A stretch of DNA of 56,120 bases from an uncultured Clostridiaceae bacterium (lineage in GTDB: Bacteria > Bacillota > Clostridia > TANB77 > CAG-508). Every line of letters starts with the position of its first letter. The first letter of the stretch is position 1. The DNA is taken from positions 1 to 56,120 of the forward strand of contig CAMOWC010000009.1 of NCBI GenBank assembly GCA_946628065.1, in the 5' to 3' direction. The notes under the pieces were generated by a model that saw only the letters and a program-made list of their open reading frames with translations, was not told the origin of the DNA and searched no databases. Positions 7,893-17,247 of this stretch are shown here, piece by piece. The position numbers and the translations under genes are program-made.

Positions 7893-9374
7893 TTATCTTA
7901 CAAATCCACCAGTCCCTGTTCTGTCCAAATCTTTTGTTGAAGTATGTGAATATTCATCCATTTTCCCTCTTCCAACTTTGACTCTTAATCTGTCAAGCAT
8001 TTTCTCTTTTTTCACTGTTCTTTCTTCTTTTAAAGTTGCATATCTTCCTGCAGATTTAGATAATTCATATAATCTTGTCCCTTCTGGCCTAAATCTATCT
8101 AAGAAACGTCTTACTCCTCTGAATAGCCCTGATGTTTCATAAATTAATGCTCCGGCTCTTACATAGCTCAATCTGTTTTCAAAGTCTTCAATTTCGTCAA
8201 TTGTCATTTCTGAAAAATGTTCATTTACTCTGTCAATTTCCTGTCTAATTGCCATCATATCTGGCTGTGGCATCTTGCTCATTCTTTCAAGGCGTTCTCT
8301 TGTGATTATATGCCTTGCTCCATTATTGTCTGTAAATGCTACATCGTTTCCAGGTAATTCTGATAGTCTTTCTCTCATTATTCTCGCAAATTCACGTCTT
8401 TGAATTGGTCCAAGCATTCTAGCCATTTTTACTATGTCTTCTCCACCATTTCTAGCTAAAAGTTTTCTCTGTCTTTCTGGATCCGCACTTCTAAAATCTC
8501 TAAACATTGATCTTGCTGTTTCTCTTTCACTTAAGCTAACTAATAATGTTGAGTCTCCTGCTGCTTTTTCTTTATCTTCGTGTTTTTCTTCTGCTGGTTC
8601 TCCATTATCTCCAATTCCTGGAACTACTGGTGCTTCTCTAAACGCATAAATGTTTTGCGCTTTTAAGAAATTTTCAATTTCAACTTTACGTTTTATAAAT
8701 TCTGCTTCCATTCTTGCTTGGATTCCGGAAAGTTCTTCAAATTGCCTTTCTTGTTTTGTTAATTTGCCTTTTAGTTCAGCAATGTGTGCTTCTAATTGTG
8801 ATTTTGCTTTGTCTTTGTCAAATTTCCCTGAAACTCTTCCTGCAAAAGCAATTGATTCATCATCTTTTCCCATTACAACCTGTAATTGTTTTTCGGCTTC
8901 AGCAATCTGGCTTTTAGTTCTCTCAATGTCTTGTCTAATTCGTTCAATTCTACTTTTGTTTTCTGTTAAAACTTTTTCGTACATTCCAACTAGTTCGATT
9001 GCTTCTTCTCTATATTGAGATTTTGAATCTTTCTTTCTTCCAGCAATATCATGTAGTTTTGATTCGACAGCATTGTTACCTTCCATAAGTTGGCTATTAA
9101 TTTCATATTCTGTTATTATTTCTAGTTTTTGGTCTAGTGTTAGATGATTTCTTACATATTCTTCTCTTGTTCCTCCTCCATTGATAAATGCTTCATAATC
9201 CCTATAATGTGCTTTTAAGTAAGATTCTGTAACAACCTTTATAGTTTCGTCATTAATAAATTGGTCTCTTTCTGCATTTATAGCCGCTACTCTCGAAGCT
9301 AAATCTGTTTTTAATGTATCAATGCCTGTAAAGCTATCTCTCATTTGCTGTTCAATTTTGGGTGTTCTTGCCAT
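7893..9374 (-). CDS. Coiled-coil protein of unknown function
   Basis: I do not recognise a family. The 493-residue protein is strongly charged, with no signal peptide or membrane segment. Residues about 100-235 have long heptad-like stretches (ESKLHDIAGRKK, IERIRQDIERTKSQ, KLTKQERQFEEL), so a coiled coil is likely. A Pro/Glu-rich linker near 250-275 leads to an Arg-rich helical second half (ERQRKLLARNGG, REFARIMRERLSELPG). It starts 2 nt after the stop of a 41-codon ORF, whose end contains this gene's AAGGAGGG site, so the two are translationally coupled. The kinase-like gene at 9591 lies just upstream. Despite many arginines, no CGG is used. Confidence 0.75.
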   Translation of the reverse strand: MARTPKIEQQMRDSFTGIDTLKTDLASRVAAINAERDQFINDETIKVVTESYLKAHYRDYEAFINGGGTREEYVRNHLTLDQKLEIITEYEINSQLMEGNNAVESKLHDIAGRKKDSKSQYREEAIELVGMYEKVLTENKSRIERIRQDIERTKSQIAEAEKQLQVVMGKDDESIAFAGRVSGKFDKDKAKSQLEAHIAELKGKLTKQERQFEELSGIQARMEAEFIKRKVEIENFLKAQNIYAFREAPVVPGIGDNGEPAEEKHEDKEKAAGDSTLLVSLSERETARSMFRDFRSADPERQRKLLARNGGEDIVKMARMLGPIQRREFARIMRERLSELPGNDVAFTDNNGARHIITRERLERMSKMPQPDMMAIRQEIDRVNEHFSEMTIDEIEDFENRLSYVRAGALIYETSGLFRGVRRFLDRFRPEGTRLYELSKSAGRYATLKEERTVKKEKMLDRLRVKVGRGKMDEYSHTSTKDLDRTGTGGFVR

Positions 9375-9376
9375 AT

Positions 9377-9502
9377 TTATCCCTCCTTATTTATGGCATC
9401 CTCAATCTTTTTCATTTTTTTAAGTGTCTCATTGCAATCTTCCATTAATTTAAAATTCTTTTTTATTTCCTCAATGTTTTCATCATACTCTTTATCTTCC
9501 AT
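9377..9502 (-). CDS. 41-residue charged peptide coupled to the coiled-coil gene
   Basis: This short ORF starts with ATG after GAAAGGAG and encodes MEDKEYDENIEEIKKNFKLM and a further 21 residues, all highly charged and probably helical. Its last codons form the ribosome site of the next gene. The good ribosome site, coupling and codon use support a real gene, perhaps a partner of the coiled-coil protein. Confidence 0.65.
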   Translation of the reverse strand: MEDKEYDENIEEIKKNFKLMEDCNETLKKMKKIEDAINKEG

Positions 9503-9590
9503 GAAAACACTCCTTTCTCTTCATAAGTAAACATAATCATTTTTATTATACACTATATATCCAAAAAATGCAAGTTTTTCCTTGCATTTT

Positions 9591-11711
9591 CTATCTTTCC
9601 GCTTCTTCTTGTTCTCCTTTTTCTTTTGCCATCTCTTTTTGATATCTCTCCTCATACATGCCTCTTGGGCTTACTATTCTAACACGTTTTTTTTCAAAGT
9701 CTTCTACTCTGTATAAAAAGTCTAAATCTATTATCACCCATTCCCCGGGCCCGAGTATTTCTTGTCCTTCTTTAGTTTCTTCTATTCCTGTTCCCTCTCC
9801 TGCATGTTCAATACTTCCCCATGTGACTTTGCCATTATCTTCTGCTTGTCCTACACGTCCAAAATATACTTTGTTTGGCTTTTTTAATCTTGCAAGGTTT
9901 TCTGGCTTTGGGTCATCCCAAATTATTCCACTTTCTCTTAGCTCTTTGTAAACTTGAAATACATCTTCATCTGTTGCACGTTCTGATGTGTCACATAGTT
10001 CTTCTACTTCAACAAAAAACGGATATTCTCTCCTTGAAACTTTTGTAGGCATATCTAACCTAGCTAGCGGTTGTAATATCCTTGGATGGTTTTGAGGAAT
10101 AGGCATTCTTTCTCTGTAATCAAAATTACGGATTCCAAATTTTAAAACTTTTTCCCCAATTCTAAATGCTGTTGAAAATCCTCCTTTGCCTAAAGCTTCT
10201 ATATCTGTAATGTCGCATTTTTCGTCTTCTATAATTTCGCCAATAATCATTCCTAGGCTTTCCACAAAATCATGACATTCACTAGGGTCTACTGCACCTA
10301 TAGTAGTTTCATTCCATTTAGCAACCATCTCCCATGCTATGTCAGTTGGCTTAACCTTTTCCTTTAATTCATTACTGTCTATTGATGATTGTTTTCCTGC
10401 TGCTTTTTCAAGTCCTTCTTTTAGTTCAATTATCTTTTTTAATGTAGATAAAGGAAAGTAATTGTCTCCATTTGTTATTAATATCTCTGCATGTCTTTCT
10501 AAACGAGCTAAAGATAGGCTAGCATCTCCACTTGTATCAAGTAACTCTAAATATTCTTTTATTTCATTCCCATTTGCTATAGCCACTATCGAATCAAGTA
10601 ATTCCTCAATATTTATCTTTGATTTTGTCCCTGTTTTTTCCTCAAGTTTTTCTTTTAATGCTTGTATTTCTCTAAATGTTCCTAAACGTCCTTTATTATT
10701 TGGATCTGTTACAAATCTCTTAGCTAGTTTTTCTAAAAGCTCCATCGATTTATCACTATCCGGATTGTTTTCAAGCAATTTTAGGTACATTTTTACAGCC
10801 CAATCATTTGCTGGAATAATATCTTTAAGTAACTCAAGTCTCTCGTAAAGATAGTCCGGGTCTGAAATTTTAAGTGTTTCCGTAAATAAGTAAAAGTCCC
10901 TAAATGTTAAATCTTCTCTTTCGAATGCATCTTTAAATGTACTAGTTACCTCTTCCATTAGGCTCTTAGAATCTTTTACTGTTGCCATTAAAAAATGATC
11001 CCCGCCTATTGCGTCGTAAAATTCCTTTCCATCAGGTGATTTGCTATGCATTCTATCAAAAAAGTCTTTAAAATGTCCAGATAACATAGCCTCCAAAACT
11101 GTCTTCATGTATTCTTCATTATTAGTTATATAAATCATTGGGAAAAGGCTATTTTGAGTTGCTTGCTCAAAAATTTTAGCAGGATGCATTTTTATAAGTT
11201 CCATTAATTTCGCACGCGCTTGTTTATTTTCTATATCACTTAAAATCATTTCCATATTTATTGAATGTGGCCCACCTACTTCTCCTATGTGGTCCAATAT
11301 TTTTTCGAAGTTTTCTTCTAAAAAGCTTCTTACCGTCTCGTTTGGCTTTTCCTTACTGTCTTCATCCGGGTATGCAATGTTAAAGCAGTCTCCTATTATT
11401 CGTGAAAATTCGTAATCATATTTTTTTGTTTCCAAAAAGCTCTCTAATGCTTTTGTAACTCTTGTGTCCCAGCCTGGTATATTAGAAGTTATCTCTGGCA
11501 TGTTGTTCGTAAGATTAAAGATTTGGTAATGATTTAACGTGTCTAATATTGTACCCCTATTTCTTTGTATGAATAATTTACCTCTTCCTTCATTGTTAAA
11601 TCTATCTAAAAAAGCCAATTTAGTCCCCATAATTTCTAGCATTTCGCGAATTTCTTTTGTGCCAAATGGTTCTTTGTTTTTAAGCTTTTGCTTTATCTCT
11701 TTTATATTCAA
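9591..11711 (-). CDS. Large protein with C-terminal kinase-like domain
   Basis: This 706-residue cytosolic protein has about 480 N-terminal residues that look alpha-helical and match nothing I know. The C-terminal part resembles a protein-kinase fold. It has a glycine loop ALGKGGFSTAF (about 506-516), a lysine in VLKFG (about 522-526), a catalytic-loop-like WDDPKPENLA (about 598-607, compare HRDxKPxN), and IIDLD (about 660-664) in place of DFG. The order and spacing fit a kinase or kinase-like phosphotransferase with an atypical DLD. It sits upstream of the 41-residue peptide and coiled-coil gene, and the three may act together. The start is ATG after GGAGATGAC. No CGG is used. Confidence 0.6.
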   Translation of the reverse strand: MNIKEIKQKLKNKEPFGTKEIREMLEIMGTKLAFLDRFNNEGRGKLFIQRNRGTILDTLNHYQIFNLTNNMPEITSNIPGWDTRVTKALESFLETKKYDYEFSRIIGDCFNIAYPDEDSKEKPNETVRSFLEENFEKILDHIGEVGGPHSINMEMILSDIENKQARAKLMELIKMHPAKIFEQATQNSLFPMIYITNNEEYMKTVLEAMLSGHFKDFFDRMHSKSPDGKEFYDAIGGDHFLMATVKDSKSLMEEVTSTFKDAFEREDLTFRDFYLFTETLKISDPDYLYERLELLKDIIPANDWAVKMYLKLLENNPDSDKSMELLEKLAKRFVTDPNNKGRLGTFREIQALKEKLEEKTGTKSKINIEELLDSIVAIANGNEIKEYLELLDTSGDASLSLARLERHAEILITNGDNYFPLSTLKKIIELKEGLEKAAGKQSSIDSNELKEKVKPTDIAWEMVAKWNETTIGAVDPSECHDFVESLGMIIGEIIEDEKCDITDIEALGKGGFSTAFRIGEKVLKFGIRNFDYRERMPIPQNHPRILQPLARLDMPTKVSRREYPFFVEVEELCDTSERATDEDVFQVYKELRESGIIWDDPKPENLARLKKPNKVYFGRVGQAEDNGKVTWGSIEHAGEGTGIEETKEGQEILGPGEWVIIDLDFLYRVEDFEKKRVRIVSPRGMYEERYQKEMAKEKGEQEEAER

Positions 11712-11863
11712 CTTATTCTTTTGTCATCTCCTTCCAGCAGAAAATATATCCAATATATTTTCTTTTTGGTTCTCTACTATTATAATATACGTTCGAATTA
11801 TAGGCAACTATTTTTCTTTCATACAAGACATTTTTTAATTAAGGCTTTTTCTATATAATAAAA

Positions 11864-11896
11864 TAGCACCTCGCACAGTTCGTGTGCTTGGTGCTA
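11864..11896 (-). terminator. Terminator of the second GC-rich mini-ORF
   Basis: TAGCACC (11864-11870) pairs with GGTGCTA (11890-11896), and GCACA with TGTGC lies inside. TTTTATTATA follows on the minus strand. Confidence 0.75.
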
Positions 11897-11906
11897 TGGT
11901 ACTATC

Positions 11907-12152
11907 TTAGCGGAGATTACTCAGGTCAATTGGCATTTCAAAATCCTGTGGGAAAATGATAAGCCAACTCCACCCGTATAGCCACCTCTGGCGGACTACC
12001 TTCAGGTTCATCTGTTCAAGAATCTCAATTGTCGGTTCATACAAGGTTCCTCCGAACCTGTATATGTACCCGTCAATTGGCTCTTCCTCCTTCAGCTCCC
12101 GCTGTATGTCAGACAAGATTGCCAGTGCCTGGTTCATCCCAATGTCTACCAT
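11907..12152 (-). CDS. Second short GC-rich ORF of unknown function
   Basis: The ATG at 12152 is chosen because AAGGAGGT stands just upstream. A longer reading from 12206 has no ribosome site. The 81-residue protein (MVDIGMNQALAILSDIQREL...) is acidic, with an aromatic patch RWLYGWSWLIIF. No family is recognised. Like the ORF at 1289-1528 it is GC-rich, has a perfect ribosome site and a terminator, and contains an in-frame CGG read as Arg (IQRE), unlike native genes. A shift at that CGG would hit a stop two codons later. Foreign origin is likely. Confidence 0.6.
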   Translation of the reverse strand: MVDIGMNQALAILSDIQRELKEEEPIDGYIYRFGGTLYEPTIEILEQMNLKVVRQRWLYGWSWLIIFPQDFEMPIDLSNLR

Positions 12153-12305
12153 GTAGTACCTCCTTATGTGTATCCTCGTGGGATATAGTTTGTTATTATA
12201 TATCAAAAACGGTTGATTTTCAACCCTCTACTTTTATTATATTATTTATTTTTAAAATCTTAGCTTCGCTTTTATTGCTATAAGCAGTGTGATAGCGCTT
12301 TAAAA

Positions 12306-13625
12306 CTATATTTCACTTATTTTTTCATTTAAAGCATCTATTGCTCTATCTGCTAACTTTTTATATCTTTCTTGTTTGTCTCTTATTTTTTCATGCAATT
12401 CTGGTAGTATTCCAAAATTTGCATTCATTGGAGAAAAGTGTTCGTTTGGAGATGATATATAAGCTGCTAGTGCTCCAATTACTGTTTCTTTCGGTAGAAT
12501 TACATCTTTCTTTCCTAATAGTCTATTTGTTGCATTTATTCCAGCAACCATTCCAGAAGAAATCGATTCAACATATCCTTCTACTCCTGTTATCTGCCCT
12601 GCAAAATATATATTATGGCATTTTTTAAAGTTATATGTTTCATCTAAGAGTTCTGGCGAATTGATGTATGTGTTTCTATGCATAACTCCGTATCTTATAA
12701 ATTCAGCATTTTTTAATCCTGGAATGAGTGAAAACACTCTTTTTTGCTCTCCAAATTTAAGGTTTGTTTGAAATCCTACCATATTATATAGGGTTCCTTC
12801 TTTGTTATCTTGTCTTAATTGTACAATTGCATATGGCCTTTTTTGTGTTCTTGGATCAGTAAATCCAACTGGTTTTAATGGTCCAAATCTTAATGTATCT
12901 TCTCCTCTTTTTGCCATTATTTCCAGTGGCATACATCCTTCAAATATTTCACGTTTTTCAAAGTCATGAAGGGTTACAATTTCTGCATTTATTAACTCAT
13001 TATAGAATAAATCATATTCTTCTTTTGACATTGGTAAGTTAATATAGCTACTGCTTCCTTTGCCATATCTGTCACCATAAAAAGCTATATTAAAATCTAT
13101 GCTTTCTTTTGTAATTATTGGTGCAGCGGCATCGTAAAACGCTAAGTTTTGATTTTCTGTTAGGCTTTTAATTTCTCCTGATAAAGCATCAGATGTAAGT
13201 GGGCCTGTTGCAATTATTGTAATATTATCTAGCAAGTCACTTAAAGAAATATCACTTCCAACTTCCATATTTATACTTTCAATATAAGAACTACTTTTTA
13301 TAGCTTCTGTTACCTTGTCTGCAAATTTCTCTCTATCCACTGCTAATGCTTGTCCTGCCGGCACACTTGTGTCATCTGCCACTTTAATCAAAAGGGAATC
13401 TAATATTCTTAGTTCTTCTTTTAAAAGTCCACATGCATTAGTTAAACTACTTGATTTAAATGAATTGCTACAAACGATTTCAGCAAAATTACTATTTGAG
13501 TGCGCTGGTGAAAACTTTACTGGTTTCATTTCATATAGTTTTACTGGAATCTTTCTCTTTGCAATTTGGTATGCCGCTTCACATCCTGCAAGGCCTGCAC
13601 CTATTACATTAATATATTCTTTCAT
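12306..13625 (-). CDS. trmFO: TrmFO, folate/FAD-dependent tRNA U54 methyltransferase
   Basis: TrmFO makes 5-methyluridine at position 54 of tRNA, using methylene-tetrahydrofolate and FAD. The N-terminal dinucleotide motif VIGAGLAGCEAA follows the ATG at 13625. CSNSFKS, an AGQALAVDRE segment and the C-terminal GQITGVEGYVES are family hallmarks. At 439 residues it is of usual size. The ATG at 13625 has AAGGAG upstream; a longer reading to 13685 runs into a hairpin and is rejected. It follows topA and the E2-like gene on the same strand, and topA next to trmFO is common in Firmicutes. Confidence 0.96.
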   Translation of the reverse strand: MKEYINVIGAGLAGCEAAYQIAKRKIPVKLYEMKPVKFSPAHSNSNFAEIVCSNSFKSSSLTNACGLLKEELRILDSLLIKVADDTSVPAGQALAVDREKFADKVTEAIKSSSYIESINMEVGSDISLSDLLDNITIIATGPLTSDALSGEIKSLTENQNLAFYDAAAPIITKESIDFNIAFYGDRYGKGSSSYINLPMSKEEYDLFYNELINAEIVTLHDFEKREIFEGCMPLEIMAKRGEDTLRFGPLKPVGFTDPRTQKRPYAIVQLRQDNKEGTLYNMVGFQTNLKFGEQKRVFSLIPGLKNAEFIRYGVMHRNTYINSPELLDETYNFKKCHNIYFAGQITGVEGYVESISSGMVAGINATNRLLGKKDVILPKETVIGALAAYISSPNEHFSPMNANFGILPELHEKIRDKQERYKKLADRAIDALNEKISEI

Positions 13626-13650
13626 ATTTTTCTCCTTATAAAATAAAAAT

Positions 13651-13687
13651 GAAGCAAAATGGGGTTGTCCCCAATACTGCCTCACTT
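13651..13687 (-). terminator. Hairpin with GGGGAC core between E2-like gene and trmFO
   Basis: On the minus strand GTGAGGCA, then TGGGG, ACAA, CCCCA and TGCTTCAT fold back on each other, followed by TTTTATTTT. It acts as a terminator and shares the GGGGAC and GTGAGGCA words with other repeats in the window. Confidence 0.6.
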
Positions 13688-13697
13688 TATGTTATTC

Positions 13698-14549
13698 TTA
13701 TGCTTCTTCTTTGCTGTCTTCAATTGCTGTTTCCATTAATTCTGGTTTTTTAATAAACTTTATTAATTGTTTAAATCCACTTGCAAAATAGTATCCGTCG
13801 CATATTCTTTCATCTCCAACAAATGCGAATGATAAGCATTTTTCCTCTACTAGCTCGTCGTCTTCTGGGACATAATCTTTTTTCTTTTTACCCATTGCAA
13901 AGAATAAGCTCGTTGTTCCAAAATTATATATATGGTGGAAAATTGCATCTATTCCAAGTGATCCGACATTAGTTAAGAATGCGCTTGTATGGAATGGGCT
14001 AAGAGCTATAATTGATTTTGGAAGAATTCCATATCTGTCCAATAGCTTTAAAAATTTAATTATTATTTTTAAAATTATATTTGGAGTCTTTTCCAATTTT
14101 TTTACAAATCTTGCAGTGCTATTTTCATTAGATTCTTCTTTGTTTTCTGCAATAGCATTTTCAAGTTTTTCTTTTATTTCAAGAAGTGTTTCTGTACCAT
14201 CAAATTTTAACTTTACTAGGGTTTCTTCTCCTTCTTCACTTAATGATTTTTTTATCATTAGGCTCATCCAAATTGCATTCCTTTCATATGGAATGCAATT
14301 AACAATAAACCTATTAAGCTCAGGTTTTAATGCTATTGTTCTGACAATTGCTGCATAAATAATATGCATATATGAAATTTTAATGCCTTCTTCTGCCTTT
14401 TTATTAATATATTCATCCATTCCCTTAAGCGGAATGTCTTGAGAAAAATATACCTGCGAGTCCGCTCTCGTTTCCATTATATGTGGTACAACCCTATATA
14501 ATAATGGTGCTTTTTTTACTTTTTTCCCATCTGCTCTTATTCCAAACAT
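13698..14549 (-). CDS. 2-oxoacid dehydrogenase E2-like acyltransferase domain protein
   Basis: The 283-residue protein resembles the catalytic (CAT-fold) domain of lipoamide acyltransferases, without lipoyl or subunit-binding domains. Motifs seen are ISYMHIIYAAIVRTI, LNRFI, and near the C-terminus DERICDGYYFASGF. The last replaces the usual HxxxDG. The catalytic His is Asp here while DG is kept, so the chemistry may differ or be absent. No E1 or E3 genes are nearby. Such stand-alone E2-like proteins occur in Clostridia, and their role is unknown to me. Confidence 0.65.
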   Translation of the reverse strand: MFGIRADGKKVKKAPLLYRVVPHIMETRADSQVYFSQDIPLKGMDEYINKKAEEGIKISYMHIIYAAIVRTIALKPELNRFIVNCIPYERNAIWMSLMIKKSLSEEGEETLVKLKFDGTETLLEIKEKLENAIAENKEESNENSTARFVKKLEKTPNIILKIIIKFLKLLDRYGILPKSIIALSPFHTSAFLTNVGSLGIDAIFHHIYNFGTTSLFFAMGKKKKDYVPEDDELVEEKCLSFAFVGDERICDGYYFASGFKQLIKFIKKPELMETAIEDSKEEA

Positions 14550-14586
14550 ACTAATTACCCCTTTTATTTTTTACTAATTAAAAACT

Positions 14587-16666
14587 TTATTTCTTTTTTC
14601 TTGCTTTAGTAGTTCTCTTAGCTTTATTTTTTTTAGTTTTCTTTTCCGTTTCTTTCTTTATTTCTTCTGCTTCCCCATTCTCTATATATTTTTCACCTTT
14701 TTTAGGTTTGTTCCATGAAATATAGTCACAGCTTCCTGGATTGTTTTCACATATATAGTAGTTTTTTCTTTTTTTAGTTTTTCTTATTTGAACCTTTCCT
14801 CCACATTTTGGACATGGAATATCAATTGTTTCATAATACGGTTTTGCATTTTTACATTCAGGGTATCCTGGGCATGCTAGGAATTTCCCGTATTTACCAT
14901 ATTTTATTACCATATTTCTTCCGGCACTTTTCGCAAACTACATCTGAGACTTCTTCTTCTAGTTTAACATGTTCTAATTCTTTTTCTACTTTTTCTACAG
15001 TTTGCTCAAATGGCCAATAGAATTCATTTATTACTTTTTTCCAATTTGCTTTTCCTTCTGCAATTTCATCAAACTGCGTTTCCATTTGTGCTGTAAATTT
15101 CTCATTTACAACATCTTTAAAATTCTCCACTAATAATTTGTTTACAGCCTTTCCAAGCTCAGTTGCAAATAATTGCTTTTGCGATTTTTCTATGTATCGC
15201 CTTTCTAATATAGTAGTAATTGTTGGTGAATACGTACTTGGCCTACCTATTCCTTTTTCTTCTAATGCTTTTACTAAGCTTGCCTCAGTATATCTTGGAG
15301 GAGGCTCAGTAAAACTTTGCTTTTCATTTAAGCTCACCTTTTTTAATTCTTCATTTTCATTTATTTCTGGTATTTTTGTATATTCTTCTGTTTTTTCGTT
15401 GTCGATTCCTTCTACATAAAGTGCCATAAAGCCTTTAAATTTCAGTGTCTGCCCGTTCGCCTTAAAATCATAATGATTAGCTTTTATCGTAACTGCAGAA
15501 GTATCATACACAGCTGCTGCCATTTGACTTGCTAAAAATCTTTGGTATATAAGTCTATATAGTTTATACTGGTCCGGAGTTAATTGCCCTTTTATGTCTT
15601 CTGGTTTAATCGATAAATAAGTGGGTCTTATGCCTTCATGTGCGTCTTGTGCATCCCCACTTGTTTTATAATATCTGTTTTCATAATACTCTTTTCCGTA
15701 TGTTTTTTCTATTTCTGTTTTAGCAGCTCTTCTTGCTTCTTCTGAAATTCTTGTAGAATCAGTTCTCATGTAAGTTATAAGTCCTACTGTTCCACTTTCT
15801 AATTTTATTCCTTCGTAAAGCATTTGTGCAACAGACATTGTCTTTTTTAAAGTAAAGCCTAGTTTTCTTGAAGCTTCTTGTTGCATAGTGCTTGTTGTAA
15901 ATGGAGGAGCTGGATTTCTCTTTTTCTCACTCTTTTTAACTTCAGAAACAACGTATTTTGCGTCTTCAAGCTTTGTTTGAATTTTGTCTACTTCTTCTTT
16001 TTTATGTAAGTCTATCTTTTTACCATCTTTTCCATAAAATTTTGCTTCAAAGTTTTTCTTGGATTTTTTGTCTTGTAATGTAGCATATAAATTCCAATAC
16101 TCTTCAGGCACAAATTTTTCAATTTCATCTTCTCTATCTACAATGAGTTTTACAGCAACTGATTGTACTCTACCTGCTGATAGTCCCTTCCTAACTTTTT
16201 TCCATAATACAGGACTTATTTTATATCCAACAATACGGTCTAAAACGCGTCTTGCCTGTTGTGCATTAGTTAATGACATGTCTATTTTTCTTGGTTTCTT
16301 TATTGCTGTTTGCACTGCTTCTTTTGTTATTTCATTAAATGTAACTCTGCAAATACTGTCTTCAGGTATTCCTAAAATATATGCTAAATGCCATGCTATT
16401 GCTTCTCCTTCACGGTCAGGGTCAGTTGCCAAAATCACAGTATTGGCTTCTTTAGCTTCTTTTTTTAGTTCATTTATTAGTCCTGCTTTTCCTCTAATAT
16501 TTATATATTCTGGTTCGAAATTATTTTTAACATCTATTCCAAGTTTAGATTTAGGTAAGTCTCTAATATGCCCCATTGAAGCAACAACTTTAGTTTTGCC
16601 ACCAATGAATTTTTTTATAGTAGTTGCTTTGGCTGGTGACTCCACAATAATTAGTTTGTCTGCCAT
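14587..16666 (-). CDS. topA: DNA topoisomerase I, with one CGG recoding site
   Basis: Topoisomerase I relaxes negative supercoils. The first 590 codons hold the Toprim domain (KLIIVESPAKA start, DPDREGEAIAWH), the active-site region with MRTDSTRISEEA, and QDAHEGIRPT. In the plain frame the protein ends just after VCEKCR. Dropping the C of CGG at 14923 gives VCEKCGRNMVIKYGKYGKFL. This joins the Cys-rich zinc-ribbon tail (CPGYPECKN, CPKCGGK) that otherwise appears as a separate 108-codon ORF. The joined product is 692 residues, normal for the family, and the restored Gly is the conserved one of CxxCG. It ends in a Lys-rich tail. Confidence 0.9.
14920..14923 (-). other. CGGA recoding site 1 (topA)
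   Basis: TGC then C-GGA. Omitting C14923 (minus strand) restores CEKCGRN of the first zinc ribbon. Confidence 0.85.
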
Positions 16667-16786
16667 TGGTTAATCTCCTTTTCGCTTTAGTTTTAGGTTA
16701 TTATATAATAAATAATTTTTGTTGTAAAGAATTTTTAGAATAACTCTGCTGAATCATGTTCCAAGTCTCACTTACACCTCATAAAT

Positions 16787-16826
16787 AAGAAACCGAAAAT
16801 GAGCTTTGCTTCATCTCCGGTTTCTT
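16787..16826 (-). terminator. Terminator of the small gene at 16829
   Basis: AAGAAACCG (16787-16795) pairs with CGGTTTCTT (16818-16826), with further pairing inside (GAAGC with GCTTC-like). It lies directly behind the stop codon. Confidence 0.75.
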
Positions 16827-16828
16827 TT

Positions 16829-17134
16829 TTAAATTATCTCTTGCTTAATAATATCTATTATTGTATCTTTTAGTCCTATTGGCGTAACCTTGTTTCTTTT
16901 TAATTTGTCTAATACATGATTTGCTTTTGTTTCGTTATCAGTAAAAATATTCATGCTTTCGCTTTCTACATTTAATGCGTTTTCTAAATGTTCAGTTTTT
17001 ACAATTTCTATTTCATATTGATTGGCTTTTTTAGTTTTATAATATGATAATTCTATTAGGTGGTTTATATTTGTGTCAGCTAAATCTGTTAAGTCAAGAC
17101 TTTCCGTCCCATAAAGTCTTCTAATTGCCTGCAC
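16829..17134 (-). CDS. Small hypothetical protein (DUF6514-like pattern)
   Basis: The 101-residue protein (MQAIRRLYGTESLDLTDLAD...) has the pattern of small clostridial proteins: YEIEIVKT, then NIFTDNETKANHVLDKLKRNKVTPIGLKD. This resembles the DUF6514 family by eye. No function is known to me. It lies between murG and topA and has its own terminator. Confidence 0.55.
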   Translation of the reverse strand: MQAIRRLYGTESLDLTDLADTNINHLIELSYYKTKKANQYEIEIVKTEHLENALNVESESMNIFTDNETKANHVLDKLKRNKVTPIGLKDTIIDIIKQEII

Positions 17135-17247
17135 TGTTGTTAACCCCTTTCTTTTGTAGTATTGTCTCTTAGTATAATTTTGAAAAAGACTTTTCCACTA
17201 TAACTCCTTTAAGCAAATTTAGCAAGCAATTTTCATCGCAAGTTTTG

